Origin: JABSSA01 sp039975755 | Lineage (GTDB): Bacteria; Pseudomonadota; Alphaproteobacteria; Rhodobacterales; Rhodobacteraceae | Length of the DNA: 64,000 nucleotides | Assembly (NCBI GenBank): GCA_039975755.1 | Contig: JBDWGM010000066.1 | Span: forward strand, 1 to 64,000 | Direction of reading: 5' to 3' | Shown here: positions 27,410-36,595 of the stretch, piece by piece | Layout: each line of letters opens with the position of its first letter | Position numbering within the stretch: the stretch's first letter is position 1 | Made by a program: the position numbers and the translations under genes | The notes under the pieces: generated by a model | Database searches by the model: none | What the model saw: the letters and a program-made list of their open reading frames with translations, nothing else | Told to the model about the DNA's origin: nothing

Positions 27410-28000
27410 TTATTTCTGGCTTGGAGCGACCGCACGGATCGCATCGAGGTCTGCAGTGGTCAGCAGGTCTTCGGTCTCTTTCACGTCGTTCAAACGCTCG
27501 GGCCAAACCCCAGTGCGCATGGCCATCACACAGCGCATCAATTCGGCCACGCCCTGCAAGGCCAGCAAGCAGCCAGCAAGCGGGATCAACGACTTGAAAA
27601 AGTAAATCTGGATACTGGCGGGGCTGTTAAAGCTCACTTCTTTGTAGCGCCAGCTGTCAGAGGCGATTTCCCAACCGTACCACGCAAGCGCAAGGACGCC
27701 GGGAAAGAAAAACAGGAAGTAGAGCAAAAAATCGAGGCTGGCCTGCACCCGGACTGGAAACAACCGATAGAGCACATCCGCCCGCACATGAGTGTCTTGA
27801 GCCAGAGCGTAAGCGCCACACATCAAGAACAACGCGCCATACATCTGGATCATCATGTCAAAGGCCCAGACGGTCGGCGCGTTCAACACATAACGTACGA
27901 ACACTTCATAAGAGACAGATAAAGTCAGGATCAGGATGCACCACCCAAAGGCGCGACCGACCCAAAGGCTCAGACCCTCAATGGCATGTACAACTTTCAT
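27410..28000 (-). CDS. dctQ: TRAP transporter small permease (DctQ type)
   Basis: 196 residues with four hydrophobic segments. Recognisable landmarks are the first helix and the FVRYVLNAPTVWAFDMMIQMYGALFLMCGAYAL region, conserved in DctQ with the W-x-x-D/E signature. It forms the membrane complex with the large permease. A terminator-like hairpin separates it from the binding-protein gene. Confidence 0.92.
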   Translation of the reverse strand: MKVVHAIEGLSLWVGRAFGWCILILTLSVSYEVFVRYVLNAPTVWAFDMMIQMYGALFLMCGAYALAQDTHVRADVLYRLFPVRVQASLDFLLYFLFFFPGVLALAWYGWEIASDSWRYKEVSFNSPASIQIYFFKSLIPLAGCLLALQGVAELMRCVMAMRTGVWPERLNDVKETEDLLTTADLDAIRAVAPSQK

Positions 28001-28054
28001 ATGATCGGTGCTCCCCTAGCGACATGCGGGATATCTCGTGCATCCCTCTGGTCG

Positions 28055-28086
28055 TAAAAATCCGGGCACCAACGTGGCACCCGGAG
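28055..28086 (-). terminator. Attenuator-like terminator between TRAP binding-protein and permease genes
   Basis: Read on the minus strand: CCGGG...CCCGG arms with inner CAC/GTG pairs (small bulge) followed directly by ATTTTT. It lies in the 105-base gap after the dctP stop. Such partial terminators let the periplasmic binding protein be made in excess over the permeases. Confidence 0.65.
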
Positions 28087-28105
28087 CGTTTTCATGTGTC
28101 TATGT

Positions 28106-29200
28106 TCAACCGAAGTAGTGGTCGTATGCCAGCTTGTAATCAGGCTGGTTCAGGTTGAGGTAGTTCATCACGTTTTTGGCGTAAGCTTTTTGTGAATCCA
28201 TCACCTTGGCAAAGAACGGATCCTCGCTTGCGATACGGTCTGTGACTTTGTCCCACGCTGCCAGCTGTGCCGCCATAACTGAATCAGGTGTGCGGTACAC
28301 GTTCACGCCATCCGAGTCCTGCAGTTTCTGAAGATCATCGGCGTAACGTTTTGTGTTGCCCCAGTAGAAGCCAGAGTTTTCCGCCATAGATGCATTTCTG
28401 ATGATCGCTTGATGTTCCGCAGATAGGCTGTTGAACTTGTCTTTGTTGAAAGAAATCTCAAAGAACTCTTGGCTTTGGTGGTAAGAGGCGAGGTGGTAAT
28501 GTTTGGACACATCCTGCATACCAAAGTCGCGGTCAGAGGTTGGGTTGTTGAATTCAGCCGCATCGATCAGACCTGATTTCATTGCTGGCTGGATTTCACC
28601 GCCGGGCAACTGAACAACAGACATGCCCATTTCAAGCAAAACATCCGCCGCCAAACCAACCGTCCGATATTTCAGACCGTCCATTTGCGAGGCGTCTGTG
28701 ATCTGCTCTTGGAACCACCCTAAAGGCTGCGCCGGCATAGGTGAGTTAAAGAAGGACACGACGTTCAGTCGCAGTGAGTCCATCAGCTCATCAAACAATT
28801 CTTGACCACCACCCGAGTAGACCCAGCCTAGAACTTCCTGAGACGACCAGCCAAAGCAGGGGCCAGTGCCAAACAATGAGGCGGTTTTGGATTTGCCGTA
28901 CCAATATGCTGGCACATAGTGGACCGCATCAAGAACACCGCGATGGACCGCGTCTTGCATTTGGCTTGTTTTGACAACGCTGTCGACTGACAACACTTCG
29001 ATGGTCAGTGAGCCACCGGACATTTCATTGACGCGTGAGGCAAAGGACTGCGCATTCTCAAGGAAGATGCCGCCGCCCCAGCCTGCTTGCATCTTGAGAT
29101 TAGTGGCATGGCCATCTGCAAGTGCAGGAGTGGCCAAAGCAGCGGCGCCGGCGACAGCCGAACCGCGCAGGAATTTTCTGCGGTTGATTGAATCTTTCAT
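28106..29200 (-). CDS. dctP: TRAP transporter substrate-binding protein (DctP type)
   Basis: 364 residues from ATG 29200, five bases after GGGAGG; an in-frame start four codons upstream is less likely. A twin-arginine-type leader (NRRKFLRGSAVAGAAALATPALA) marks export of a folded protein. The body is the DctP fold, with the conserved GLKYRTVGLAADVLLEMG segment holding the substrate-gripping arginine, and PGGEIQPAMKSGLIDAAEFNNP. Ligands of this branch are usually carboxylates; an organic acid or amide-acid is expected here because of the amidase and 2-hydroxyacid dehydrogenase in the operon. Confidence 0.93.
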   Translation of the reverse strand: MKDSINRRKFLRGSAVAGAAALATPALADGHATNLKMQAGWGGGIFLENAQSFASRVNEMSGGSLTIEVLSVDSVVKTSQMQDAVHRGVLDAVHYVPAYWYGKSKTASLFGTGPCFGWSSQEVLGWVYSGGGQELFDELMDSLRLNVVSFFNSPMPAQPLGWFQEQITDASQMDGLKYRTVGLAADVLLEMGMSVVQLPGGEIQPAMKSGLIDAAEFNNPTSDRDFGMQDVSKHYHLASYHQSQEFFEISFNKDKFNSLSAEHQAIIRNASMAENSGFYWGNTKRYADDLQKLQDSDGVNVYRTPDSVMAAQLAAWDKVTDRIASEDPFFAKVMDSQKAYAKNVMNYLNLNQPDYKLAYDHYFG

Positions 29201-29734
29201 TTTTCCTCCCAAGGAATGTAATGCGGTTTACACTTCGAAAAGCGGTCCGCGAAACTTACCGGTGCTCAGATCTGAGCAGCTGCGCTGGATCGTCTGGCAA
29301 TTTGACGAGCTCAAGAACGCAAGCAGAGATCCCGCCCACGTTCACTGTCGTGCGTAAACTTTTTGCAGACAAGTAAATTTTTTGGGTGGTTTGCGCATTT
29401 ACTTGCGAAAAGTTCTTGTTTTTGGCTGACGCCGAAGAATGGGTGTGTTCATCGGGGAATAGCTGTGACTCCACCCGAATTTTCAGTTAAGCAATTGTTT
29501 TTAAATATTATTATGAAAAATAATTGAGCCTCAAGTCGAGGAAATAGGACGCTTTGAACTGAGTGAGCAAGGCTGTAGAAGCGCCGTCAAGAAGTGGTAA
29601 AATTATTTTGCCAATTCTTTTTTGACGCTCCCTTTTGATCATAGTGCGAATCGCAGGAAATTTCGTTCGACCTGCTAAAATTCGGGATATGGAAGTTGAC
29701 GGGGCCTAAGAATTTGCGTGCGATTAGAACCGTT
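29201..29734. other. Intergenic region upstream of the TRAP operon
   Basis: 534 bases with no convincing gene. It must hold the promoter of the TRAP operon. The only structure seen is a pair of inverted arms, CAAGTAAAT (29370-29378) and ATTTACTTG (29397-29405), extended with one bulge by CTTTT/AAAAG outside; see the separate entry. The rest is AT-rich and unremarkable. Confidence 0.6.
29360..29412. promoter_or_regulatory. Inverted repeat upstream of the TRAP operon, operator candidate
   Basis: Perfect nine-base arms CAAGTAAAT / ATTTACTTG are 18 bases apart, each flanked outward by a TTTTGC-like tail (one arm carries an extra GAC). It lies about 160 bases before the binding-protein start. It could be a dimer-of-dimers operator or a hairpin. 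Confidence 0.3.
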
Positions 29735-30667
29735 TTACCCCTGTCGATCATTCTTTGATGCGCGTTTCGAAGTGATGAATAACCCAAAGATTCCTGTCAA
29801 AAGCAACAGTCCTCCAGCAGGTAACGGAACCGGTGTCACTGAGACAGGATCGCCGAAATTACTCGTTCCAAATAGGCTGAGGTCGCCGTCGATGGCAGAA
29901 AAGACTGCGTTTTGCTCTGGACCACTGGTTTGGACGGAGCCAAAGCTTAACTGCAGCTTATCAGTGAGCTCATAGTACAAAACCGCAGCACCTGTTGCAT
30001 CGTCTTCCGCGTAATTTGTACCGGGGCCGTCAAAACGGATACTGTCGCCCTGTTCAGTCGCTACGAGAGACTGCGGCGACGAACCTGTCGCATAAGACAC
30101 CAATCCGTCTCCGCGTTGGGCCGTAAAGTATTCGGATTGAGAAGCTTCTCCGTCGACGTCGTAGATCGCGATTTCAAGACTAGAGAGCGTCAATGGATCA
30201 AGGAAGGTTCCTGCCAAATCACCCGTGCCGTCGAAAAATTCGAACATCATGTCCAAACCGTTTTCGGCGTCATTGATCCCGTTTCCGTAGTATAGGAACC
30301 CCAGATCATCCTGTGGGCCGCCCGAACGGTTGCGATAGTCTGGAATGAACCCAGAATCTCCAAAATAGTTTTGCGCATTTGGATCGTTAATGTCTGAAAA
30401 ATGCGTATCGCCAATCAGAGTTGCTGTAACGCGTGCATCGACTGTCTGGCCGTTGTCGGTTGCCACATCTCGAAAGAGGATCGTGTTTGTCGGCGCAGTC
30501 GAACCAAGCAGGTTAAATCCCGTCGGTTGACCAATCATCTGATCGAAAGTCAAAGGAACGGCTTGCGCTGCAACTGGCAAGGTCGCAAGGCACACGCTTA
30601 AGGCAAGCGGTTGTGATATTGATCTTGAGGTTCCGAGAGGCAGCTGGATCAAGTTAACAAGTTTCAT
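29735..30667 (-). CDS. Exported protein with VPLPA-CTERM sorting signal
   Basis: 310 residues. A signal peptide covers about residues 1-38 (LALSVCLATLPVAAQA). The C-terminus has the tripartite exosortase-type signal: VPLPAGG, a hydrophobic helix (LLLLTGIFGLFIT) and a basic tail (SKRASKNDRQG). Proteins of this kind are processed by exosortase-like enzymes and end up in the outer envelope or extracellular matrix. The body is rich in Asp, Gly and Asn, with no recognised domain. The processing enzyme is not in this window. Confidence 0.85.
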   Translation of the reverse strand: MKLVNLIQLPLGTSRSISQPLALSVCLATLPVAAQAVPLTFDQMIGQPTGFNLLGSTAPTNTILFRDVATDNGQTVDARVTATLIGDTHFSDINDPNAQNYFGDSGFIPDYRNRSGGPQDDLGFLYYGNGINDAENGLDMMFEFFDGTGDLAGTFLDPLTLSSLEIAIYDVDGEASQSEYFTAQRGDGLVSYATGSSPQSLVATEQGDSIRFDGPGTNYAEDDATGAAVLYYELTDKLQLSFGSVQTSGPEQNAVFSAIDGDLSLFGTSNFGDPVSVTPVPLPAGGLLLLTGIFGLFITSKRASKNDRQG

Positions 30668-31076
30668 ATGTAAAGCACTCTTATTCGTTTTGGCGCAATC
30701 GCTGTAAGACTTCGTACGATGCGTGGGCTCTAAGAGCGCGCTTCCACCTGGATAGGATTGACCTCTTTGGGGCTGGCCTCCTGAACGAAAGTATACTTGG
30801 TGGTCAATGGGATAGGGGCAGCGTACGTGTGCGTATCTTTGATCAAGCTGGAAATTTGAAATTGATCTTGCAACGGTACAGTCCTGCGCTGAGCCAATTT
30901 GAAGACATGAAATAAAAGTGGCTGCCCAACGAAATTTACGCGGGCAGCCGTCTGGAGGTCTTGGAGAGAGCAGTTGGAAAACGAAAGCATCAACGAAGCA
31001 AGCGAATGAACAAACAATTGCGATGTCGTGCCTGAAGTTTCGTATTTGAAAGCGAAAATTACGCGATCATAGGTCG
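30668..31076. other. Intergenic region with no supported gene
   Basis: 409 bases between two minus-strand genes. A 95-codon minus frame (30730-31017) is open, but it has no ribosome site, no domain and unusual composition, so I do not call it. The stretch next to 30667 presumably carries the promoter of the sorting-signal protein. Confidence 0.5.
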
Positions 31077-31655
31077 TTAGTTGAGCCGCGCGTCAATCAC
31101 AGTATTGCGCGCTGCTTGGACGCTTGAATCGGCGGACGGGGTGCATGCAAATCTAAAGTTAGCGTTTCCAAATTGGCTGGATTTGAGCAACAAAAAGCAG
31201 TCACAGTCTTCCATTTTGAAATCGATCCGTTCACCAACAGCAATCATTGTGCGTTGGTCGGCAAAGTTGATCTTTAAGCTGCCACCCGAGAGGCTGTTCA
31301 CCCCTAACATCAGCTTCGGTTCGGACAACCAATAGGCGCGGTTGCTGTCCGAAATATTGATGTCTTTTGAGACGACGTACCCAACGTTGAGCTCTTGACG
31401 AATGTTCTGCAGGGCCTCTTCTTGGGCTTCAATTTCGTCTTTTGCAGCTTTCAAAAGTCGCGCATATTTTTGGTCAAGCGCGGTTTGGGCATCAGGACTT
31501 ACTTGCCCAATATGGACACCGCCGACCTGCGATGTTTGCGAAAAGGGGTTAAGACCAACCAAACTAGCGACGGATACCGCTGTCACCGCACAAAGGAGCA
31601 AAGCGCAATTGATCGCTATCAACGTTTTTAAGGTGCTTGAGCGGCGGTGTGACAT
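31077..31655 (-). CDS. Single-pass membrane protein with periplasmic coiled coil, unknown
   Basis: About 192 residues from ATG 31655, chosen because GGAG lies six bases upstream (in-frame ATGs five and six codons earlier lack one). One N-terminal membrane segment (TLIAINCALLLCAVTAVSVASLVGL), then a helical stretch (YARLLKAAKDEIEAQEEALQNIRQEL) likely to be coiled coil, then a beta-rich region with cysteines in DCDCF and FACTP. No family recognised. It lies 163 bases downstream of the LuxR-type regulator gene on the same strand and may belong to that signalling group. Confidence 0.65.
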   Translation of the reverse strand: MSHRRSSTLKTLIAINCALLLCAVTAVSVASLVGLNPFSQTSQVGGVHIGQVSPDAQTALDQKYARLLKAAKDEIEAQEEALQNIRQELNVGYVVSKDINISDSNRAYWLSEPKLMLGVNSLSGGSLKINFADQRTMIAVGERIDFKMEDCDCFLLLKSSQFGNANFRFACTPSADSSVQAARNTVIDARLN

Positions 31656-31817
31656 GTTCAACTCCATCATCAGTTACTTAGCTTCAACGTAAGTGTTTGA
31701 TACCGGGACTGAACAATTACTTCTCCCAATCGTTAGGATGAAAATGTGCTATTTTGGTTTGCTTGATGACCTAAAGGATAGGTTTAAGGTTGCCGACCCT
31801 ATCAAAACAGACGCGGG

Positions 31818-32432
31818 TTATTCAAACCCAGCGTCTTTGGCAATCAAAGCGGCCTGCGTGCGGTTTTTAGCGTTTAGCTTTTTGCACAAAGTCCGAACGT
31901 GCAATTTGATAGTGACCTCTTGCAGGCCCAATTCGCGTGCGATTTCTTTATTCGATCTACCGCGGCATAACCCGTTCAGAACCTGCTTTTCGCGTTGGCT
32001 CAATTTCTTGGAGAACACTGACTCTTCGGTGTCACCAGTGTCGGCCATGACGGAAGGCGGCACATAAGTTTCGCCGGCAATCATGAACCGCACAGCATGA
32101 ACCATGGATCTAGCGCCCATCGTTTTTGGAAGGTATCCAATCGCGCCACAATCAACAGCTTCGCGCGCGATGCGGTTTGGGGCTGTGCCGCTCAGAATGG
32201 CAAAAGGTTGGCCCGGATAGGCTTTGATCGCGTCTGTCAATCCATCCAGTCCGTTCATTCCCGGCATGCTGAAATCCAGCAGCACCAAATCAAATGGACC
32301 TTTGTTGTCCAGCGCTTTCATTGCGGCGTCGTAGTCTTCTACCGCGACAACAGCGGCACGGCCTTCGGATTCGAGGTATGCGGATATCGTTTCGCGCACC
32401 ATGCTATGATCGTCCGCTAATAATATGCGCAT
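31818..32432 (-). CDS. Response regulator with LuxR-type DNA-binding domain
   Basis: About 204 residues from ATG 32432 (MRILLADDHSMVR); an in-frame ATG 33 codons upstream (32531) would add a tail without receiver features. The receiver domain has the acidic pair in LLADDH, phospho-acceptor aspartate in VLLDFSMPGMNG, and the conserved K in LPKT. The C-terminal helix-turn-helix is LSQREKQVLNGLCRGRSNKEIARELGLQEVTIKLHV, of the NarL/FixJ class. It is divergent from the hybrid histidine kinase cluster, a likely partner. Confidence 0.9.
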   Translation of the reverse strand: MRILLADDHSMVRETISAYLESEGRAAVVAVEDYDAAMKALDNKGPFDLVLLDFSMPGMNGLDGLTDAIKAYPGQPFAILSGTAPNRIAREAVDCGAIGYLPKTMGARSMVHAVRFMIAGETYVPPSVMADTGDTEESVFSKKLSQREKQVLNGLCRGRSNKEIARELGLQEVTIKLHVRTLCKKLNAKNRTQAALIAKDAGFE

Positions 32433-32747
32433 TGTTGTCGCTCGCTGAACATTTTTAACTGCTCTATCATGTACCCCACCCGCAAAGGTGGAACCAGCTG
32501 GCGTGAAATCTTTTTGTGTTAACGTGTTCATCTTACCAAACTCTACTATCCGCAGGTCCCTAGTTTTTTCAAAAGCTTAGTACCACGCCCCGTGAATTTG
32601 AGTTGTGCACTTATGCTCAATCGTCCCCTCCTTTTGTTCATCAAAACTATCCTAAAGTATAATCGATTAACCTTTTGCCCGTCCCAACCCACCCCAAGAT
32701 ATCAGTTAGAAAGTGCAAATCCTTACATCGCTTTTGGAGCATCATTC

Positions 32748-33242
32748 ATGTTTGAAAACCTCGGCCGCGCAGTGATGGCAATTGCGCTGTCAATCAATGT
32801 TCCCGCCTTTGCAGATGGACCAGTATTGACCATCTCTGGCGTTGTCGCGCAGTCAAGTTCAGGAGATGAATGGACGTTTGATATGGTTGCGCTCATGGAG
32901 CTTCCTTCAGAGCGTATCCAAACGACGACCATTTGGACCAAAGGCGAGCAGAGCTTTGAAGGCGTGTCTCTGGCTACACTTCTGGAACATGTTGGTGCGA
33001 CAGGCAGTACGATCCGGGCGGTGGCGCTTAACGACTATGCCATTTCAATCCCAGTAACAGACGCTATCCAGGGCGGCCCCATTGTGGCTTACTCAAACAA
33101 CGGCGAGGAAATGTCGACCCGGGACAGAGGACCTTTGTGGATGATCTATCCATTTGATGATAACGAAGAGTACAAATCAGAAGAGTATTACTCTCGTAGT
33201 ATCTGGCAACTGGAACGGCTCGTGGTCACTGCGGAAAAGTAG
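32748..33242 (+). CDS. Exported protein with molybdopterin-oxidoreductase-like fold
   Basis: 164 residues from ATG 32748, with GGAG nine bases upstream and a clean signal peptide (MAIALSINVPAFADG). The mature part (LTISGVV, then FEGVSLATLLEHVG, VALNDYAISIPV, DRGPLWMIYPFD) follows the pattern of the sulfite-oxidase-type pterin-binding domain but is very short and lacks the ligand cysteine of real enzymes. Such stand-alone proteins often act as periplasmic sensors. It is followed after 36 bases by a hybrid histidine kinase, so it is probably its signal-binding partner. Confidence 0.75.
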   Translation: MFENLGRAVMAIALSINVPAFADGPVLTISGVVAQSSSGDEWTFDMVALMELPSERIQTTTIWTKGEQSFEGVSLATLLEHVGATGSTIRAVALNDYAISIPVTDAIQGGPIVAYSNNGEEMSTRDRGPLWMIYPFDDNEEYKSEEYYSRSIWQLERLVVTAEK

Positions 33243-33278
33243 AACGAGGATGCCATCGTTACACCCAATAATACGCCA

Positions 33279-35759
33279 ATGATGCGCAAAGCTCCTGTCC
33301 TCCTTTTTATGGCAGTGCTGATCTCAGGGCTCGTCTTCGTCGCCTATTTAGGTCGCACAGTGATTGGCCACTTGGATGACTTGTCGATAGCGCAGCATGA
33401 CGACATCAATTGGAATATGTCTCAGCTTGAGATTGAAACACTAAACCTCGACAATGCAATTCACGATGCGATCCACGGCCATAGCGCGGACCTTTCGGAG
33501 TTTCGCAAACGCTATGATATCTTTTTCAGCCGCGTGCTCACGCTTTCGCAAAGCGCGTTTTACGATCTGTTTCTGAACGATCCAAACGCGCAGGCTGGGC
33601 TGGCGGCGACTGATGCGTTTCTCGAAACGAACACGCCAATTGTCGATGGTCCCGACACCGAATTGCGTAGCGCATTGCCTGATATGCAAAGACAGATCGA
33701 AGCGTTGCGCCCTCAGGTGAGGGCCTTGTCGCTGACCGGTATACAGATATTTGCCAAGGAAGACGTAAATCGACGCGCAAACTTTTCCCGGACACTGACG
33801 AAACTCGCAATCTCAGTCATTGGGTTGGTTGTTATCCTTTTGTTGGGGCTTGCGGTTCTGTTGAAACTACAACGCAAAGGCCTGCATGCTGCGCGCGAAA
33901 ACCAAGTCGTCCGGTCCCGGTTTGAGGCCGCGATTTCCTCGTCGCTTGATGCCGTTTTGATTGTGGATGTCCAAGGCAGAATTGTTGAATTCAATGGCGC
34001 TGCGGAAAGCGTTTTTGGATATTCGCGAACAGAGGTTTTGGGCTGCGATATGGCCGAAATGATTGTGCCAGAACACCTGAGAGAGATGCACCGAAAAGGT
34101 ATGGCGCGATTCCTTGAAACGGGTGAGCGGAAAGTCATTGGGGCAGGGCGAGTCCGCTTGGAAGGATTACGCAAGTCCGGCGAAGTTTTTCCGGCGGAAC
34201 TGTCAATTTCGCTGTCAGAAGCCAATGGCAAGCGCGTCTTCGTGTCATATCTGCGCGATATCACCCGAGAATTGGAGGCCGAAGAAGAGTTGCGATCAGC
34301 GCGCGACAAAGCACAAGAGGGTGAGAAAGCGAAATCTGATCTTTTGACCGTCATGAGCCATGAGATGCGCACACCGCTCAATGGTATTCTGGGGTCCCTC
34401 GCTTTGCTTGATCAGGACAGTTTTGATGCACGCCAGCAACGGCATTTAAACTCGATTTCTGTCTCGGGCGAATTGTTGTTGTCACATGTCAATGACGTGC
34501 TTGACCTGTCCAGCCTTGGTACCGAGGCGAAGCCGCGTGAGAAAGTGACGTTCAACCTGCAAGACGTATTGCTGCAGATGGCTGATAGCTTAATGGCGAA
34601 TGCGCAGGCGCGGGGAAATAATCTGACCGTTACGTCTCTTTCGGAAGGCTTGACGGGTGTCATCGGTTCCAAAAGGTCTTTGCAGCAATGTCTCATCAAC
34701 CTCATTGGAAACGCCATCAAGTTTACGTCCGATGGCGAAGTCGCCATTGAAGTCGAGCGGTTGAACGAAAGCGATCTTGTGGAAATTCGTATTTCTGACA
34801 CAGGGGTTGGGATTGCACCAGAAAACCTAGAGCGTATTTTTGATGAGTTTGTGACAATTGACACGGCCTATTCCCGACAAAATGCCGGGACGGGACTTGG
34901 CCTTGCCATTACAAAACGTTTGATCGAGGCGATGGAGGGCGAGATCGAAGCGGACAGTTTGCTTGGCGAAGGCAGCCTTTTCACGCTGCGCATCCAGTTA
35001 CCAATTGGTGGGCCGCAGCGTTCTGAAAGCCCAAAAGCTCAGGATCGTGAATTGGGCAAAGTGCAATCTGGTCACCATGCGTTGGTTACTGACGACAATG
35101 AAATCAACCGTATGATCTTAAGTGAAATGCTTAGAAACGCTGGGTTGTCAGTAGAAGAGGCTGCGGATGGATTCGAGGCCATCAACTGGGTTTCCAAAAA
35201 GCGTTTCGATATTGCATTCTTGGACATTAGCATGCCCGGGATTGATGGAATCGAGACCTTGAAGCGTATACGTCAGTTAAACGTGGATTGGTGCAATTTG
35301 CCCGCAATCGCCGTCACTGCACATGCGGCGCGCAAAGATCACGAGGCAATCCGCGAAGCCCCATTCTCAGATATTCTGGTCAAACCCGTCAAATCAGAAG
35401 ACATTCATGCGAAACTGCGATCCACATTAACAACAGAGATCGCCGATGCAGCGGCTTTGAAATTCGAATTAGCGAGTGGTGATTTTAAAGCTCAGTTTGG
35501 TGAGCAAAAATACCACGCTGCTTTGGCGGCTCTGAAATCGGATTTAAATGAGTTGCATGCGGAGCTGGAGACGCTGCCCAGATTGACTGACAAGGTTCGG
35601 CAACACGCTCATATGCTTAGCGGCACTGCCGCCGTCCTTGGTGAAAACGGGATACATTCCTGTTTGCAATCTATTGAACATTGCGATGCAGAAACATGGG
35701 ATGTCGTAAAAATAGAATTCGCGCGAAGCCTCCAAGAATTATCGATACTCCCAAGCTAG
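33279..35759 (+). CDS. Hybrid sensor histidine kinase (PAS-HisKA-HATPase-REC-Hpt)
   Basis: 826 residues. Two membrane segments (about 8-25 and 170-192) bracket a helical periplasmic domain. Then come a PAS domain (about 215-330: AISSSLDAVLIVDVQGRIVEFNGAAESVFGY), HisKA with phospho-His H361 in SHEMRTPLNG, the ATPase domain (NLIGNAIKFTSDG, DTGVGIAPE, GTGLGLAI), a receiver with D649 in FLDISMPG, and an Hpt domain with H778 in HMLSGTAAVLG. Phosphate can thus run His-Asp-His inside one protein, then to a separate regulator. The divergent LuxR-type regulator is the obvious candidate. Confidence 0.93.
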   Translation: MMRKAPVLLFMAVLISGLVFVAYLGRTVIGHLDDLSIAQHDDINWNMSQLEIETLNLDNAIHDAIHGHSADLSEFRKRYDIFFSRVLTLSQSAFYDLFLNDPNAQAGLAATDAFLETNTPIVDGPDTELRSALPDMQRQIEALRPQVRALSLTGIQIFAKEDVNRRANFSRTLTKLAISVIGLVVILLLGLAVLLKLQRKGLHAARENQVVRSRFEAAISSSLDAVLIVDVQGRIVEFNGAAESVFGYSRTEVLGCDMAEMIVPEHLREMHRKGMARFLETGERKVIGAGRVRLEGLRKSGEVFPAELSISLSEANGKRVFVSYLRDITRELEAEEELRSARDKAQEGEKAKSDLLTVMSHEMRTPLNGILGSLALLDQDSFDARQQRHLNSISVSGELLLSHVNDVLDLSSLGTEAKPREKVTFNLQDVLLQMADSLMANAQARGNNLTVTSLSEGLTGVIGSKRSLQQCLINLIGNAIKFTSDGEVAIEVERLNESDLVEIRISDTGVGIAPENLERIFDEFVTIDTAYSRQNAGTGLGLAITKRLIEAMEGEIEADSLLGEGSLFTLRIQLPIGGPQRSESPKAQDRELGKVQSGHHALVTDDNEINRMILSEMLRNAGLSVEEAADGFEAINWVSKKRFDIAFLDISMPGIDGIETLKRIRQLNVDWCNLPAIAVTAHAARKDHEAIREAPFSDILVKPVKSEDIHAKLRSTLTTEIADAAALKFELASGDFKAQFGEQKYHAALAALKSDLNELHAELETLPRLTDKVRQHAHMLSGTAAVLGENGIHSCLQSIEHCDAETWDVVKIEFARSLQELSILPS

Positions 35760-35836
35760 GGTTTTTAAACGCCTTGTTTTCACTCGAAGCTATCTGGTTC
35801 ATTTCAAGCGACTTTATTGGGCGAGTCTTCGTATGC

Positions 35837-36595
35837 TTAGTTTCTTGTCATGAATTGCGGGTTCACTTCTCCTTTGAAGCATCGCGGAAAAAAGGGATAG
35901 GTATCCGTGGCAAAGTAAGTATAGGAGCCGTTTACCATCCCGCCGTTGCATTCATCCAGCGTGCCGGTGCCGGCTTTATATTCAAAATCTTCTTCATAGG
36001 TGCCGTCAAAGGTCTGACCGGGTGGTGTCGGCCGCTTCCCGGATTTCAAGTGCCATGAAGACGTTGCAGAAGACGGGCTGTAACGTATTTCGAATCCGTC
36101 AGGTGCGCATCCGATCAGCGATCCATCTTGCGATGCAAGTAGATCGCTGGATACACCATGGTAATGGTAAAGCCCTGATCGATCCACATGAGCATTTTGA
36201 GCGTCCATGCCTAATTTTCTTGGGTTATGCATCGCTTGTTGTCGCCAGCCACTGGCTGGGTCTCGGCTTATGCCTCGTCGCCCGTTCGGATCGTAATACC
36301 CGGCGGTGTAAGGTCGGATCGGAATGCCCGTGACTGACACGCCAACGGTCATCAACCCGGTCGTCACGCTTTTGGTTAAATGAGGCTCAGAGGGAAAGCA
36401 AAAGGTTAGATTCTGTTCTTGAAAGGTGTTGGGGTTAGTCCGGTTGGGGAACTTTCCCATCGCATGGTTGGGCGCACCATTTGATATTAAGCAAGTCATA
36501 TCTGACCGGATTTCTGTGCTGATCGAATTTTCATGCGCAAATGCACCGCATGTCGTGGTCATAAACAAAATCGCGGCATTCCGAAGGTAAGGCAT
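35837..36595 (-). CDS. YHYH-domain exported protein
   Basis: 252 residues with a signal peptide (ILFMTTTCGAFAHE). The name-giving motif is in SGLYHYHG near residue 143, followed by IGCAPDGFEIRY and GTLDECNGG, the conserved cysteine-containing segments of the YHYH family. The biochemical role of the family is unknown; extracellular or periplasmic location is usual. It ends 78 bases from the convergent histidine kinase. Confidence 0.85.
   Translation of the reverse strand: MPYLRNAAILFMTTTCGAFAHENSISTEIRSDMTCLISNGAPNHAMGKFPNRTNPNTFQEQNLTFCFPSEPHLTKSVTTGLMTVGVSVTGIPIRPYTAGYYDPNGRRGISRDPASGWRQQAMHNPRKLGMDAQNAHVDRSGLYHYHGVSSDLLASQDGSLIGCAPDGFEIRYSPSSATSSWHLKSGKRPTPPGQTFDGTYEEDFEYKAGTGTLDECNGGMVNGSYTYFATDTYPFFPRCFKGEVNPQFMTRN

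Noticed and set aside
30730..31017. 95-codon minus-strand frame in an intergenic region
   Set aside because: No ribosome site, no hydrophobic or domain pattern, and out of any operon arrangement.
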